Origin: Psychrobacter sp. 4Bb
GTDB lineage: Bacteria; Pseudomonadota; Gammaproteobacteria; Pseudomonadales; Moraxellaceae
Length of the DNA: 46,909 bases
Assembly: GCF_002836735.1 (NCBI RefSeq)
Contig: NZ_PJAS01000067.1
Coordinates: 1-46,909, forward strand
Direction: 5' to 3'
The notes beneath the pieces are model-generated. The model did not search any database. It saw only the letters and a list, made by a program, of their open reading frames with translations, and was not told the origin of the DNA. Positions 34,072 through 42,538 of the stretch are shown in pieces. A program made the position numbers and the translations under genes. How positions within the stretch are numbered: position 1 is the stretch's first letter; the number at the start of each line of letters is the position of its first letter.

Positions 34072-35049
34072 ATGAAAGCGATGATCATTAAAGAAATCGG
34101 TACAACTGCAGTTTTTCAATTGGCAGAAAAACTAAAACCAATTGCAACACTAGGTCATATGGTTGTGGAAGTGAAAGCCACTAGTGTGAACCCTATTGAT
34201 ACCATGCTGCGCTCAGTCGAGCTGCCTTGGTCGGAGAATTTGCCAGAGATACTACACGGTGATGTAGCTGGCATTGTGAGCGAGATAGGTGCCGACGTCA
34301 CTGAATTTAGTGTTGGTGACGAAGTTTATGGTATGGCTGGTGGCCTTAACGGTATTGATGGTGCACTTGCTGAATTCATGTTAGTTGATGTGCGTTTGAT
34401 GGCTAAAAAGCCTAAAACACTCAGCATGAAGCAAGCCGCAGCCCTGCCGTTGGTCGCACTCACTTCTTATGAGGCACTCGTACAAAAAATGAATGTCAAA
34501 GAAGGCGATAATGTCCTGATTCATGGTGCAACAGGGGGCGTTGGTCATATTGCCGTTCAGCTAGCAAAAGTACTTGGCGCGACAGTCACCGCTACCTACT
34601 CTCCTGCTAATAGTGCACTAGCTCAAACACTAGGCGCGGATCATCTAGTGGATTATACAACAGCGGAGGTTGATGACTATGTGGCGACGTATACTGACGG
34701 CGTGGGTTTTGACAAAATTTTCGATACGGTGGCTGGTGATAATATTCAAAAATCTTTTCAAGCCGTTAGATTCAATGGCCATGTCGCCACTATTTTACCC
34801 ATTGCTGATCCATTGCAAATTGCTCTCAAAGCCTTATCCTTTCATGGTGTTTTGGTGCTCATTCCATTATTTCATGGCGTCAACCATGAATCGCACGGTC
34901 GTATCCTGACAATAATTGCGGAGCTGGTTGATACTGGCAAAATCACGCCTATCATAGATGATAGTAACTACTCTATTTGGGAGGTAGCGCGCGCGCATGA
35001 CCATCTTGAATCAGGTAAAGCAGTGGGTAAAATTACGCTCACTGTATAG
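34072..35049 (+). CDS. NADP-dependent MDR-family oxidoreductase (quinone reductase-like)
   Basis: A 325-residue medium-chain dehydrogenase/reductase. The N-terminal catalytic domain carries ILHGDVAGIVSEIGADVTEFSVGDEVYG, and the coenzyme domain has the glycine motif VLIHGATGGVGHIAVQLAKVLGA, with the next strand ATYSPAN favouring NADP. The cysteines that bind catalytic or structural zinc are absent, so this belongs to the zinc-independent quinone/enone reductase branch. It is divergent from the LysR gene, which probably controls it. Probable role: reduction of quinones or alpha,beta-unsaturated carbonyls. Confidence 0.9.
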   Translation: MKAMIIKEIGTTAVFQLAEKLKPIATLGHMVVEVKATSVNPIDTMLRSVELPWSENLPEILHGDVAGIVSEIGADVTEFSVGDEVYGMAGGLNGIDGALAEFMLVDVRLMAKKPKTLSMKQAAALPLVALTSYEALVQKMNVKEGDNVLIHGATGGVGHIAVQLAKVLGATVTATYSPANSALAQTLGADHLVDYTTAEVDDYVATYTDGVGFDKIFDTVAGDNIQKSFQAVRFNGHVATILPIADPLQIALKALSFHGVLVLIPLFHGVNHESHGRILTIIAELVDTGKITPIIDDSNYSIWEVARAHDHLESGKAVGKITLTV

Positions 35050-35057
35050 TAGTATTC

Positions 35058-35227
35058 GGGCGTGTCCTCATTTTGAACATGACGATAAAAATGAGATAAA
35101 TTGCCGTCAAACAAGGAAAATAGTGCAGATAATATCGAGATATTGACCAACTATTTGACGATGTTTGGCAAAATCTAGTTGTTTTTAGCCCATTTAGAGG
35201 ACACTCGTTTGAATTGAGGACACGCCC
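35058..35227. mobile_element. MITE-like element with terminal inverted repeats
   Basis: GGGCGTGTCCTCA (35058-35070) and TGAGGACACGCCC (35215-35227) are perfect 13-bp terminal inverted repeats bounding 170 bp with no coding capacity. An extra GAGGACAC lies just inside the right end. Clear target-site duplication was not found. The sequence and size fit a non-autonomous derivative of an insertion sequence. Inside it is AATATCGAGATATT (35131-35144), the same palindrome found at the ArsR/OYE operators. Confidence 0.7.
35131..35144. promoter_or_regulatory. Third copy of the ArsR-type palindrome inside the MITE-like element
   Basis: AATATCGAGATATT here matches the extended site at 30961-30974 base for base. 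If the ArsR-type repressor binds it, the element carries a mobile operator; otherwise it is a structural feature of the repeat. Confidence 0.4.
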
Positions 35228-35233
35228 TAAATA

Positions 35234-35289
35234 GCTGTGTTAAAAATGAGATGTTCACAGATAATAACGACTCTCTAAAATAACACAGC
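35234..35289. terminator. Inverted repeat after the MITE-like element
   Basis: GCTGTGTTA (35234-35242) and TAACACAGC (35281-35289) are perfect 9-bp arms 38 nt apart. It may end transcription from either side or mark the sequence the element inserted beside. No T-run. Confidence 0.35.
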
Positions 35290-35327
35290 CCGCTCGTAGA
35301 CATTCTTATAACGATAGGGTTACTATT

Positions 35328-35945
35328 TTATTTGGAAGTTTCTAACAAATGAAATATGGGTAATCGCCACTTTGCTCTAACCGCTACCATACGGATTAAG
35401 TAACCAGCAATTAAACTAATAATGACACTGATATTACTACTAACAGTAAAATACTGAAGTATTAAATATAAACAAGCAATGATTAAAGAAACTGAAGCGT
35501 ATAACTCATGATGTAAAACCAATGGGGTTTGGCGACATATTAAATCACGCAGCAATCCACCAAATACACCTGTTGCAATGGCCGCAACTATACAAACACC
35601 GTAATGGAGTCCCATGTTAAGCCCTACTTGACAACCAATGATACTAAAGGCCGCTAGTCCTAAAGCATCCAAACGTATGAAAACGCCATTAAATTTAACA
35701 ACCCATTTAGCCAACCAAGTCGTTATAAGACCAGCCACACAAACGATTAATAAATATTTAGGATGTTCTACCCAAGTTAAAGGGTAGTTACCAAGTAGGA
35801 TATCTCTTACACTACCACCGCCTATCGCTGTTACACTCGCGATAAGCATAACCCCAAACCAATCCATATTTTGTCGTCCCGCGCTTAGTGCCCCCGTCAT
35901 TGCCTCTGCTGTAATACCAATAATGTAAACTATACTCAAAAGCAT
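35328..35945 (-). CDS. TRIC-type cation channel family protein (YadS/UPF0126-like)
   Basis: A 205-residue inner-membrane protein with seven hydrophobic segments in two repeated halves. The hallmark GGGSVRDILLG (about residues 41-51) and its second-half counterpart GVFGGLLRDLICRQTP (about 128-143) match the bacterial trimeric intracellular cation channel family, formerly UPF0126. AAGGTGAG precedes the ATG. It stands alone, with no operon partner and 380 bp of intergenic sequence upstream. Transport of potassium or other monovalent cations is known for relatives; the role here is unproved. Confidence 0.87.
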   Translation of the reverse strand: MLLSIVYIIGITAEAMTGALSAGRQNMDWFGVMLIASVTAIGGGSVRDILLGNYPLTWVEHPKYLLIVCVAGLITTWLAKWVVKFNGVFIRLDALGLAAFSIIGCQVGLNMGLHYGVCIVAAIATGVFGGLLRDLICRQTPLVLHHELYASVSLIIACLYLILQYFTVSSNISVIISLIAGYLIRMVAVRAKWRLPIFHLLETSK

Positions 35946-36373
35946 GGAATACTCACCTTAAATCTATCTAATAGTGTAAATGATGTGAGATTGTAAAGAT
36001 AAAACTGGTGTATTACGAATGATAATTTGAATCGTTTTGAAAGCATCTAGTACTACTCTATTCTAGCAACGGGAAAGCAAAAAAGAATGCAACGTTATTG
36101 TCACTTTATATGCAAAAGCACTGCTTTTCCCAAGCATAAATCGCGGCTTATGCGTAAGCATCAAATTTTCATAAACAAGTAAAAAAATTACTGAATACAC
36201 ATGGTCACAGGCTTTGAACTCCACTATCCTAGTGCCCTGACTTAGACCTCATTGATAGAAATAGGTACAAACCAATATTCCACGCCAAGAATGGATAATG
36301 GTTTTTTAAATTGCTAAATGATGTGGGCTGTTATGAATGGCCCATATAACGATCTTCTGAAGGAATAAAAATT
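35946..36373. other. Intergenic region with small hairpins
   Basis: No gene. Two short stems occur close together: AAAAGC/GCTTTT with a 3-nt loop near 36114-36128, and GCATAA/TTATGC with an 8-nt loop near 36136-36155. The sequence otherwise is AT-rich and probably contains promoters for both divergent flanking genes. Confidence 0.4.
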
Positions 36374-37360
36374 ATGATGAGAAAAACGTTACTGCCCAGC
36401 ATGCTGTTATTAAGTCTGACTGCGTGCCAGAACACTAATACACAGGGCCTTGAGACAACAACGGTTTTACATAACGACCTACCTACAACAACCGTAACCG
36501 ATAAGTATACTAACAATATAACGGGCGATTACGTCACAGATGGCTATACAAAGCGTAACGAGGGTTATGACTGGTTTGCGATCAGCGTACGTGATGCTGG
36601 TCAAGATGCTATTAGTGTGTCTATTCGTTCTCGCATAGACAAAAAGAAACCTACTTGTACATTAGACACCGTACTTCATAAAGCTCATGATGGACGGTAT
36701 CAGTTTTGGGTAGATAATAACCCCGTTTATTTGCGCTTTAATGACAATAGCTTATCCATTGAAGGCGAAACATCCCATCTACAAAAAACAGCTTTTTATT
36801 GTAGCGGCGGTGCAACGCTTGGTGGCGTATATCAAAAATTAAGCGATACGTTGGATACTCGACAATTGGATAACTCGCAATACGCTACCTCACTCAACTA
36901 TGGTGATTTTTCTACTCAAGTGACCAGTACCTCTGACGGCAATGGTGGTTATATCTTGCAGATTCAGCCCATGGGTGAAGACATTATCGAGCGACCAATT
37001 AGCGATCCTGTTGTTAGTGCCGATGTGGGTGATATGAATGGCGATGGATATCCTGAAATTCTAGTATTCACTCAAAGTGTGGGTAGCGGTTCATATGGTG
37101 ACGTGATTGCTTATTCGAGCAATAAAGGGCTGTCATGGAGTGAAGTCTCTTATCCAGAGCTGACTGATAAACTCAAACAAGGTTATATGGGTCATGATGC
37201 GTTTGCATTGGTTGAGAATGTATTGGTTAGACGTTTCCCACTCTATTTAGAAAACGATAGCAATGCCAATCCACAAGGTAAAACACGCCAAATTCAGTAT
37301 CATATGATAGAGGGTGAGGCTTCTCGTCAGTTTGTAGTTAATGAAGACAGCGAATTCTAA
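36374..37360 (+). CDS. Lipoprotein with calcium-loop-like DxNGDG motif
   Basis: A 328-residue lipoprotein: a signal with lipobox SLTAC (cysteine 18), then a long polar domain. At about residues 218-228 the sequence DVGDMNGDGYPEI matches the calcium-binding loop of FG-GAP/VCBS-type repeats, followed by an aromatic strand. Only one such motif is clear. Residues 45-160 resemble small beta-rich domains used on cell surfaces. No residues for catalysis are recognised. It is monocistronic with GAAGGAAT before its ATG. A surface or periplasmic binding or adhesion role is possible. Confidence 0.7.
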   Translation: MMRKTLLPSMLLLSLTACQNTNTQGLETTTVLHNDLPTTTVTDKYTNNITGDYVTDGYTKRNEGYDWFAISVRDAGQDAISVSIRSRIDKKKPTCTLDTVLHKAHDGRYQFWVDNNPVYLRFNDNSLSIEGETSHLQKTAFYCSGGATLGGVYQKLSDTLDTRQLDNSQYATSLNYGDFSTQVTSTSDGNGGYILQIQPMGEDIIERPISDPVVSADVGDMNGDGYPEILVFTQSVGSGSYGDVIAYSSNKGLSWSEVSYPELTDKLKQGYMGHDAFALVENVLVRRFPLYLENDSNANPQGKTRQIQYHMIEGEASRQFVVNEDSEF

Positions 37361-37479
37361 GTACTTTGCTATGAAGTCTCACTACATTCGAGCAGATCAA
37401 GATTTCTTGTAGTTTTAACCTGGAGGTAGTCTTTTATAGGTATACCCCAAGGTAACCAGTTATTTTGCCCTTCAAACCT

Positions 37480-38128
37480 ATTAATAGACTACTTAAAACA
37501 GACTGGTATAATGAAACCACTTATAGCAGAGTATTTTAGGTGTTTATGTTTATCAGAGCGTATCTACGAGCGTCTACCAAAGAACAAGACGCTAAGCGTG
37601 CCAAAAGCGAACTCATAGCATTTGCCAACGATCATGGCCACAAGATTGCCGCTTTCTATGTCGAAAATGAATCAGGAGCTACTTTGGTGCGACCCAATCT
37701 TATGCAGCTGATTGATCGCTTAGCGCATTTGAACCAAGCCGATTGGGATACTCTCAAAAAAATGCTATCAGAAAAAAGCTATCTATCGTATCAAAAGAGC
37801 TGCCTACCTCATATATGGTGCTTCAATCTGAAAGCAGCACTGAATTTATGAGCAGTATATTGCAAGCCATCAACTCAATGATGCTGGATATGCTCGCAGC
37901 CATTGCTCGTGCTAAGGCAGAAGGTAAGTATTTAGGACGTAGGAAAGATACTGAAAAGCGCAAGATCATCGCTAGTCTACTTAAATCAGGTCATAGCTAT
38001 TCTGATATTCAAAAAATGGCCAAGTGCTCACGGCATCTGATCGCTGATGTGGCCAAAAAAAGACAGGAACTTATCATTGCTCATTAAGTGGTTCCATTAC
38101 AGCAGTCTACTATGAGTAGTCTATTAAT
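37480..38128. mobile_element. Candidate mobile unit: inverted repeats around a decayed resolvase
   Basis: Imperfect 44-bp inverted repeats, 37480-37523 and 38085-38128, enclose the recombinase pseudogene. The outermost 14 bp, ATTAATAGACTACT, are perfect, and roughly three quarters of the rest match. The right repeat overlaps the gene's stop codon. They may be terminal repeats of a small transposon or recombinase target sites. They do not begin with GGGG, so a Tn3-type end is unlikely. No target duplication found. Confidence 0.55.
37540..38087 (+). pseudogene. Serine recombinase/resolvase, frameshifted and deleted
   Basis: The first half keeps the catalytic serine in YLRAST, FANDHGHKIAAFYVENESGATLVRP and LNQADWDTLKKMLSEK; the second half continues in another frame with LSIVSKELPTSYMVLQSESSTEFMSSILQAINSMMLDMLAAIARAKAEGKYLGRRKDTEKR and a C-terminal helix-turn-helix. 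The frame change falls at an A6 run (37772-37777), so loss or gain of one A explains it. Compared with the family as I remember it (about 190-200 residues), two segments are missing: one between LMQLI and DRL, and one at AIAR/AKAEG. The combination indicates decay. Confidence 0.88.
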
Positions 38129-38147
38129 TGATTAATGAGCCTTTTTA

Positions 38148-38384
38148 TCATGAACGCCAAGCGATTAGTCTATCAATAATTTCAATACATTCCTCTTGAG
38201 GTAATATGAATTCATCCATATCCATTGTTATCAAGCTGTGCAGATCACTCTGAAGTTCATAAGGTATCTCGTTAGAATAATCAAGCAAAAATTTGATAGC
38301 TTGTATTGATACCTTAGTAGGTTGGTAGTCGGTCAATATATGTCTTCTCAATTCCAACAACTCAGCTTTTATAATTTCATTCAT
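38148..38384 (-). CDS. Small acidic hypothetical protein, 78 aa
   Basis: A 78-residue helical protein (MNEIIKAELLELRRHILTDYQ...LIAWRS) with no membrane segment or signal. AAGGTGAG before the ATG supports translation. It has Leu/Ile heptads in its first half and an acidic middle. No family recognised. It sits alone beside the recombinase scar and may be accessory cargo, but this is speculative. Confidence 0.5.
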   Translation of the reverse strand: MNEIIKAELLELRRHILTDYQPTKVSIQAIKFLLDYSNEIPYELQSDLHSLITMDMDEFILPQEECIEIIDRLIAWRS

Positions 38385-38508
38385 ATTCTCACCTTAAAAT
38401 TGCCCATCGTAAATATAGTTGGTGGTGTATCAAAAAGTATGCTGATTAACAATTTTTGAGGCTTTGAAAACCCTGTAGAACCAGAGAGCTTAGTATAGAT
38501 TTCTTATT

Positions 38509-38820
38509 GACTTTTATCGCCAGCATCCTTTTTAGAATACCACTCTATCGTTTAATAACAGAAATAAGTCTAATGATGCGCCTGTTTACGGCTTAGGTAT
38601 TGTCGAAGAGTTACGGCATCACGGTTACGAAATAAGCTCAGGAACCCTTTATCCGTTGTTACACGGCTTAGAGAAAAAAGGTTATCTCACCTCATATTAT
38701 CAGCCTACAGGCCATCGTGACCGCCGTATGTATGAGATTACAATAGAGGGGCGTCAAGCGTTAGTTGAGGCGAAAATAAAGGTAACAGAGCTATTTGGAG
38801 AGCTTATTGAGGGGTCTTGA
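38509..38820 (+). pseudogene. PadR-family regulator, 5'-truncated
   Basis: An open stretch gives PVYGLGIVEELRHHGYEISSGTLYPLLHGLEKKGYL, the PadR winged-helix motif, then HRDRRMYEITIEGRQALVEAK and an end at 38820. There is no start codon for the N-terminal helix. In the same frame DFYRQHPF precedes a TAG stop, and another stop lies just upstream, so the N-terminal part has been lost by mutation. The C-terminal two thirds are intact, so this is a recent pseudogene. Regulated target unknown. Confidence 0.8.
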
Positions 38821-38878
38821 GCTATAGGAGTCGTTAAGGCTGTCGTCAGACTCATTACCATATACTAAAAATATGATA

Positions 38879-38928
38879 AGCCTGATAAAAGGGTAATAAC
38901 CTAAAGGTTGTAACCCTTTTATCAGGCT
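38879..38928. terminator. Strong bidirectional terminator
   Basis: AGCCTGATAAAAGGGT and ACCCTTTTATCAGGCT form a 16-bp perfect outer stem that continues inward with AACC/GGTT around TAAA. It ends the minus-strand osmolyte operon just past 38950, with an ATATTTTT tract on that strand; it also stops plus-strand readthrough from the PadR remnant. Confidence 0.85.
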
Positions 38929-38949
38929 CATCATAAAGTATAACTACTA

Positions 38950-40098
38950 CTAGTTAAGCTGATCGTTTACTAAAGTTACCCAATAATCCATACCTATAGA
39001 TAGAATATCATCATTAAAATCATAAAGTGGATTATGCAAAGCGGTACCACCACATTCGCCTTCACCATTACCAATTAAAATATAACAGCCGTCAACCTCG
39101 CGTAACATAAACGAGAAGTCTTCACTAATAGTGTAACGCTCACAGTTACCATTGACGTTTTCAGCGCCTACTACTGTTTCTGCCGCTTTTACTGCGTGAA
39201 TAGTCTGCTCTGGTGTATTTATAGTGGATAAGTAACTATTGTCAAAGTAATACTCATAATCTACTCCTGCTGACATACATTGACCGGCTACAATACGTTC
39301 AATAGCTTTTTCAATTTTATGCAGGGCTGAATCGGTAAAGCTACGTGTATCTCCAGTGATAGTTACGATGGAAGGAATAACATTTACTGTGCCATTGGTT
39401 TCAAAGTTAGTCACTGAAATCACAGCTGTTTCATCAATCGCACTTAAGTTGCGTGATACGATCGTCTGTAGTGCAGTAACGACTTGCGCACCAACAACGA
39501 TTGGATCAGTACCCATGTGTGGTAGTGCCGCATGACCACCAGTGGCTTTGATTACGATTTTAAAACTGCTTTCACTAGCCATAAGGGCATCTGGACGTGT
39601 AACAAATTTACCTTTTGCCACGCCAGGTATATTATGCATACCGTAAACTGCGTCCATATTCCAGCGGGTGAATAAGCCATCAGCAATCATCGCTTTAGCG
39701 CCAGTACCACGTTCTTCATCAGGCTGAAAAATAAAGTAAATGGTTCCATCAAAGCTTTTACTCTCAGCAAGCATATGAGCAGCACCAAGTAACATGGCGG
39801 TATGGCCATCATGACCACAAGCATGCATAACCCCATCATTCTTTGATACATGACTAAAGCTGTTCTGTTCATGGATTTGCAAAGCGTCCATATCAGCACG
39901 TAGACCGATTGAGCGTTCGCTTGTACCATTGTTTAAGATACCAACCACACCAGTCCCACCAATACCGCGATGGACCTCTAAACCAAACTCCTCTAGTTTA
40001 TCAGCGACGAATTCTGCGGTTTTGAACTCTTTGGTGCTCAGTTCAGGATGTTTATGTATATGATGACGCCATTCGATGACTTTGTTTGCGAATGTCAT
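38950..40098 (-). CDS. M20-family amidohydrolase (aminoacylase/hippurate-hydrolase-like)
   Basis: A 382-residue zinc amidohydrolase. Metal and catalytic motifs are GLRADMDALQIHE (the catalytic Asp and following Glu), MHACGHDGHTAMLLG, FQPDEERGTGA (catalytic Glu), MHNIPG and the C-terminal EDFSFM. It would cleave the amide of an N-acyl (acetyl, carbamoyl or similar) amino acid to release the amino acid. AAGGA lies 8 nt before the ATG. It is the last gene of a minus-strand set with TRAP transporter, racemase-like enzyme, BCCT transporter and M24 peptidase, so it probably completes breakdown of the imported compound. No signal peptide, so it acts in the cytosol. Confidence 0.9.
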   Translation of the reverse strand: MTFANKVIEWRHHIHKHPELSTKEFKTAEFVADKLEEFGLEVHRGIGGTGVVGILNNGTSERSIGLRADMDALQIHEQNSFSHVSKNDGVMHACGHDGHTAMLLGAAHMLAESKSFDGTIYFIFQPDEERGTGAKAMIADGLFTRWNMDAVYGMHNIPGVAKGKFVTRPDALMASESSFKIVIKATGGHAALPHMGTDPIVVGAQVVTALQTIVSRNLSAIDETAVISVTNFETNGTVNVIPSIVTITGDTRSFTDSALHKIEKAIERIVAGQCMSAGVDYEYYFDNSYLSTINTPEQTIHAVKAAETVVGAENVNGNCERYTISEDFSFMLREVDGCYILIGNGEGECGGTALHNPLYDFNDDILSIGMDYWVTLVNDQLN

Positions 40099-40192
40099 AA
40101 TTTTTTCCTTATAATTTTAAAAAAGGGCTACATTGAATGTAACCCACACTTGATTCAGCTTGACCATCACTATTCAATCATGAGCTTTACAT

Positions 40193-41233
40193 TTATTTCT
40201 TATTAAAGGTCTCTAATTCCATCTCCATATCTTCAAGGATTTTGGCAGATCTTTCACCTGCATTTTTCTTGAAATAATCTCGAACAGGAAGTGCTGCAGC
40301 TTTAAATTTTGCCGTTTGTTCATCAGATAAATTAACTACTTTGACATTTTCAGCAAGTACTTTTCCAGCATCCTCATTGGCTTTTTTCTGAAGCTCAAAA
40401 GCGTAGTCATGCATCTCATCTATAGTTTCCTTCAAAATGACTTGAAGGTCTTTAGGTAGAGAGTTGAAATACTTATCATTAACAAATACACCCTCCAGGT
40501 ACATGATGTGATTAGACATGATTAGATAATCTTGAACCTCATACCATTTCATGTCAACAAGAGCACCAAGTGGATTTTCTACACCAGAAACCATGTTTAG
40601 TTGTAGCCCGCTATATACATCAGTATATGAGACAGGTGTAGGGTTCGCATTGTAGGCTTCATAGTTTTTGACGATAAGAGGCGTATCCATGGTTCTAAAA
40701 GCCATTCCGTCAAAGTCAGATGGACTTTGTATATTCTTCTTAGTTAGCCATTGACTGCCACCGAGAGGCCAAAGATCCATTAGCTTAAGGTTTTTTTCGG
40801 CATAAATAGCAGGCAAGTCAGTATTTGCTACTTTACTTTCATCTAAAAAATCGTAAGATTCTTTTACATCAGTTGGAAGAAGATAATGGAGAGCAAAAAT
40901 TTGACCTTCAGGTATGATTGTTGCAACATTTCCAGGGCTCATAATAGCCATTTGCGTGGCACCTGTTAGAAGGTGATCAACCAAATCCACTCCTACTCCT
41001 AACTGGCCCACCTGAAATATTTCAAACTTCATTCTACCATTACTTTTTTCCTCAACTCTCTTCGCTAGTTCTTTAGCATAAAGATCAGGAACAGTATCTG
41101 CGTATTCTTCATGAGTCACTTTAACTGTATATACTTTATTTGGATCGTCTGTAGACGCACTTTCATTAGAACCACAGCCGAAAAGTAGTGGTAATGATAG
41201 AGCAAGAGCGAGGAATAACTTCATATTTTTCAT
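40193..41233 (-). CDS. TRAP transporter substrate-binding protein, TeaA-like lipoprotein
   Basis: A 346-residue DctP-type binding protein with lipobox LLFGC, so it is an anchored lipoprotein; many DctP proteins are soluble. Conserved landmarks are VTHEEY at the mature start, LLPTD, FLDESK, RTMDTPLIVKNYEA, PVSYTDVYSGLQLNMVSGVENP and LPKDLQVIL. These recall TeaA, the ectoine-binding TRAP protein of Halomonas, in which HEEY carries a ligand-contacting glutamate; that comparison is from memory. Ectoine or a similar zwitterion is therefore a candidate ligand. The arginine that pairs with substrate carboxylate lies in RTM. It precedes the membrane subunit genes in the usual P-M-Q-like arrangement on the minus strand. 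Confidence 0.85.
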   Translation of the reverse strand: MKNMKLFLALALSLPLLFGCGSNESASTDDPNKVYTVKVTHEEYADTVPDLYAKELAKRVEEKSNGRMKFEIFQVGQLGVGVDLVDHLLTGATQMAIMSPGNVATIIPEGQIFALHYLLPTDVKESYDFLDESKVANTDLPAIYAEKNLKLMDLWPLGGSQWLTKKNIQSPSDFDGMAFRTMDTPLIVKNYEAYNANPTPVSYTDVYSGLQLNMVSGVENPLGALVDMKWYEVQDYLIMSNHIMYLEGVFVNDKYFNSLPKDLQVILKETIDEMHDYAFELQKKANEDAGKVLAENVKVVNLSDEQTAKFKAAALPVRDYFKKNAGERSAKILEDMEMELETFNKK

Positions 41234-41260
41234 TGCATTAAATCCTTTAATTGCAAAAAA

Positions 41261-42538
41261 TTATTGAGTGAGGCTTCCTAGAAATAATGATATTCCAGGG
41301 AAGGCGGAGACGAGTACGCAAGCTATTAGTAACATAGCAATGTAAGGGGTCTCATTTTTTATGACCTTTAAATAAGGTTGATCAAAAATAGCACTACAGG
41401 TAAAAATACTAGTACCAAATGGCGGTGTTCCTGAGCCAATAGCGACTTGTAAAGTAACGATAATTCCAAGGTGAACGAGGTCTATACCAGCAGCCGAAGC
41501 AATGGGTACAAATATTGGTGTGAGAATTAGAATAACAACAATAGCTTCGACAAACATACAGCCGATGAAAAAGAAAATATTGACTATCAGAAGTATAGTG
41601 AAGATAGATGGGTCGTTTCCTAAAAGTCCTTCAGCGATTAATTGTGGCACTCTAGCGTAAGAAATAATCCAAGAGAAAGCAGCGCCTACTGCAACAAGAA
41701 TGAAAACAACAGTAGTTATCACTCCCGTTGATAAGGCTATGTTATAAATCTCTTGAATCTTGATACTCTTATAAAAACCTACTTCTACGATTATCGCGTA
41801 GAGTACTGCAGCAGCTGCTGCTTCAGTGGGGCTGAATATTCCTGTATAAATACCTCCCATAATGATTAATGGAAACCCAAAAGCAAGAAGGCACTTTTTT
41901 GTTGCTAGCCATCTTTGTTTATTTGAAGCCTTTTTTAAGCTTGGGATCTTTTTAGCCTTTGCATAAAAGGCACTATAGATAGAGAATATTATTAAGATAA
42001 GAATCGCAGGTCCTATACCCGCGATAAATAAATCACCGATAGAAGCACCACTAGCAACCCCATAAACAATCATTCCTAAACTGGGAGGAATTAGGTAGGC
42101 CAAGTTACTAGAGTTAATAATCAGAGCCATGACTTCACTATCATCATAGCCGTTATCAAGGAGTCTTTGACGGACTGGGCGTCCGACAGCCACTACCGTA
42201 GCCTGTGTTGATCCAGAAATAGAACCAAAAAGCGCGCAGGTCAAAGCTGTTGTTGTTGCCATGCCACCAGGAAGGTGACCTACGTAACTTTCGACAAAAT
42301 CAAGCAACCGTTTCGAGGTTTGTCCTGTACACATAATGTCTGCTGCAAGCATAAACATTGGAATAGCTAACAATACTGGACTCTGTACGCCAAGAACCAT
42401 TTGCTGAACAGAAGTAAAAGTTTCAACGTCAGGCATGAAGAAAATCATGTAAAAGAGCGTTGAAAACAACATAGTCATCATCATGGGAAAACCCATGAGA
42501 AGCAGGATAATCATAACGACTAAGAGGCTAATTAACAT
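41261..42538 (-). CDS. TRAP transporter large permease (DctM type)
   Basis: A 425-residue inner-membrane subunit with about twelve segments. The family's characteristic blocks are present: GFPMMMTM, ALFGSISGSTQATVVAVGRPV, IPPSLGMIVYGVASG, FSPTEAAAAAVLYA and GSGTPPFGTSIF. Its start is at 42538, where AAGGAGG lies 5 nt upstream; the longer open frame would add 22 residues. The gene overlaps the small permease by 11 nt, so both membrane subunits are made together. Uptake is driven by a sodium gradient in this class, using no ATP. Confidence 0.93.
   Translation of the reverse strand: MLISLLVVMIILLLMGFPMMMTMLFSTLFYMIFFMPDVETFTSVQQMVLGVQSPVLLAIPMFMLAADIMCTGQTSKRLLDFVESYVGHLPGGMATTTALTCALFGSISGSTQATVVAVGRPVRQRLLDNGYDDSEVMALIINSSNLAYLIPPSLGMIVYGVASGASIGDLFIAGIGPAILILIIFSIYSAFYAKAKKIPSLKKASNKQRWLATKKCLLAFGFPLIIMGGIYTGIFSPTEAAAAAVLYAIIVEVGFYKSIKIQEIYNIALSTGVITTVVFILVAVGAAFSWIISYARVPQLIAEGLLGNDPSIFTILLIVNIFFFIGCMFVEAIVVILILTPIFVPIASAAGIDLVHLGIIVTLQVAIGSGTPPFGTSIFTCSAIFDQPYLKVIKNETPYIAMLLIACVLVSAFPGISLFLGSLTQ

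Noticed and set aside
34072..34119. Long LysR frame overlapping the quinone-oxidoreductase start
   Set aside because: The conserved LysR N-terminus and an AAGGAG site place the start at 33903; the extension is not gene-like.
37540..38087. Programmed frameshift producing a functional resolvase
   Set aside because: Two additional in-frame deletions remove conserved segments, so restoring the frame would not give a complete enzyme.
37480..38128. Tn3-family transposon
   Set aside because: The inverted repeats do not begin with the typical GGGG and there is no transposase; only a broken resolvase is present.
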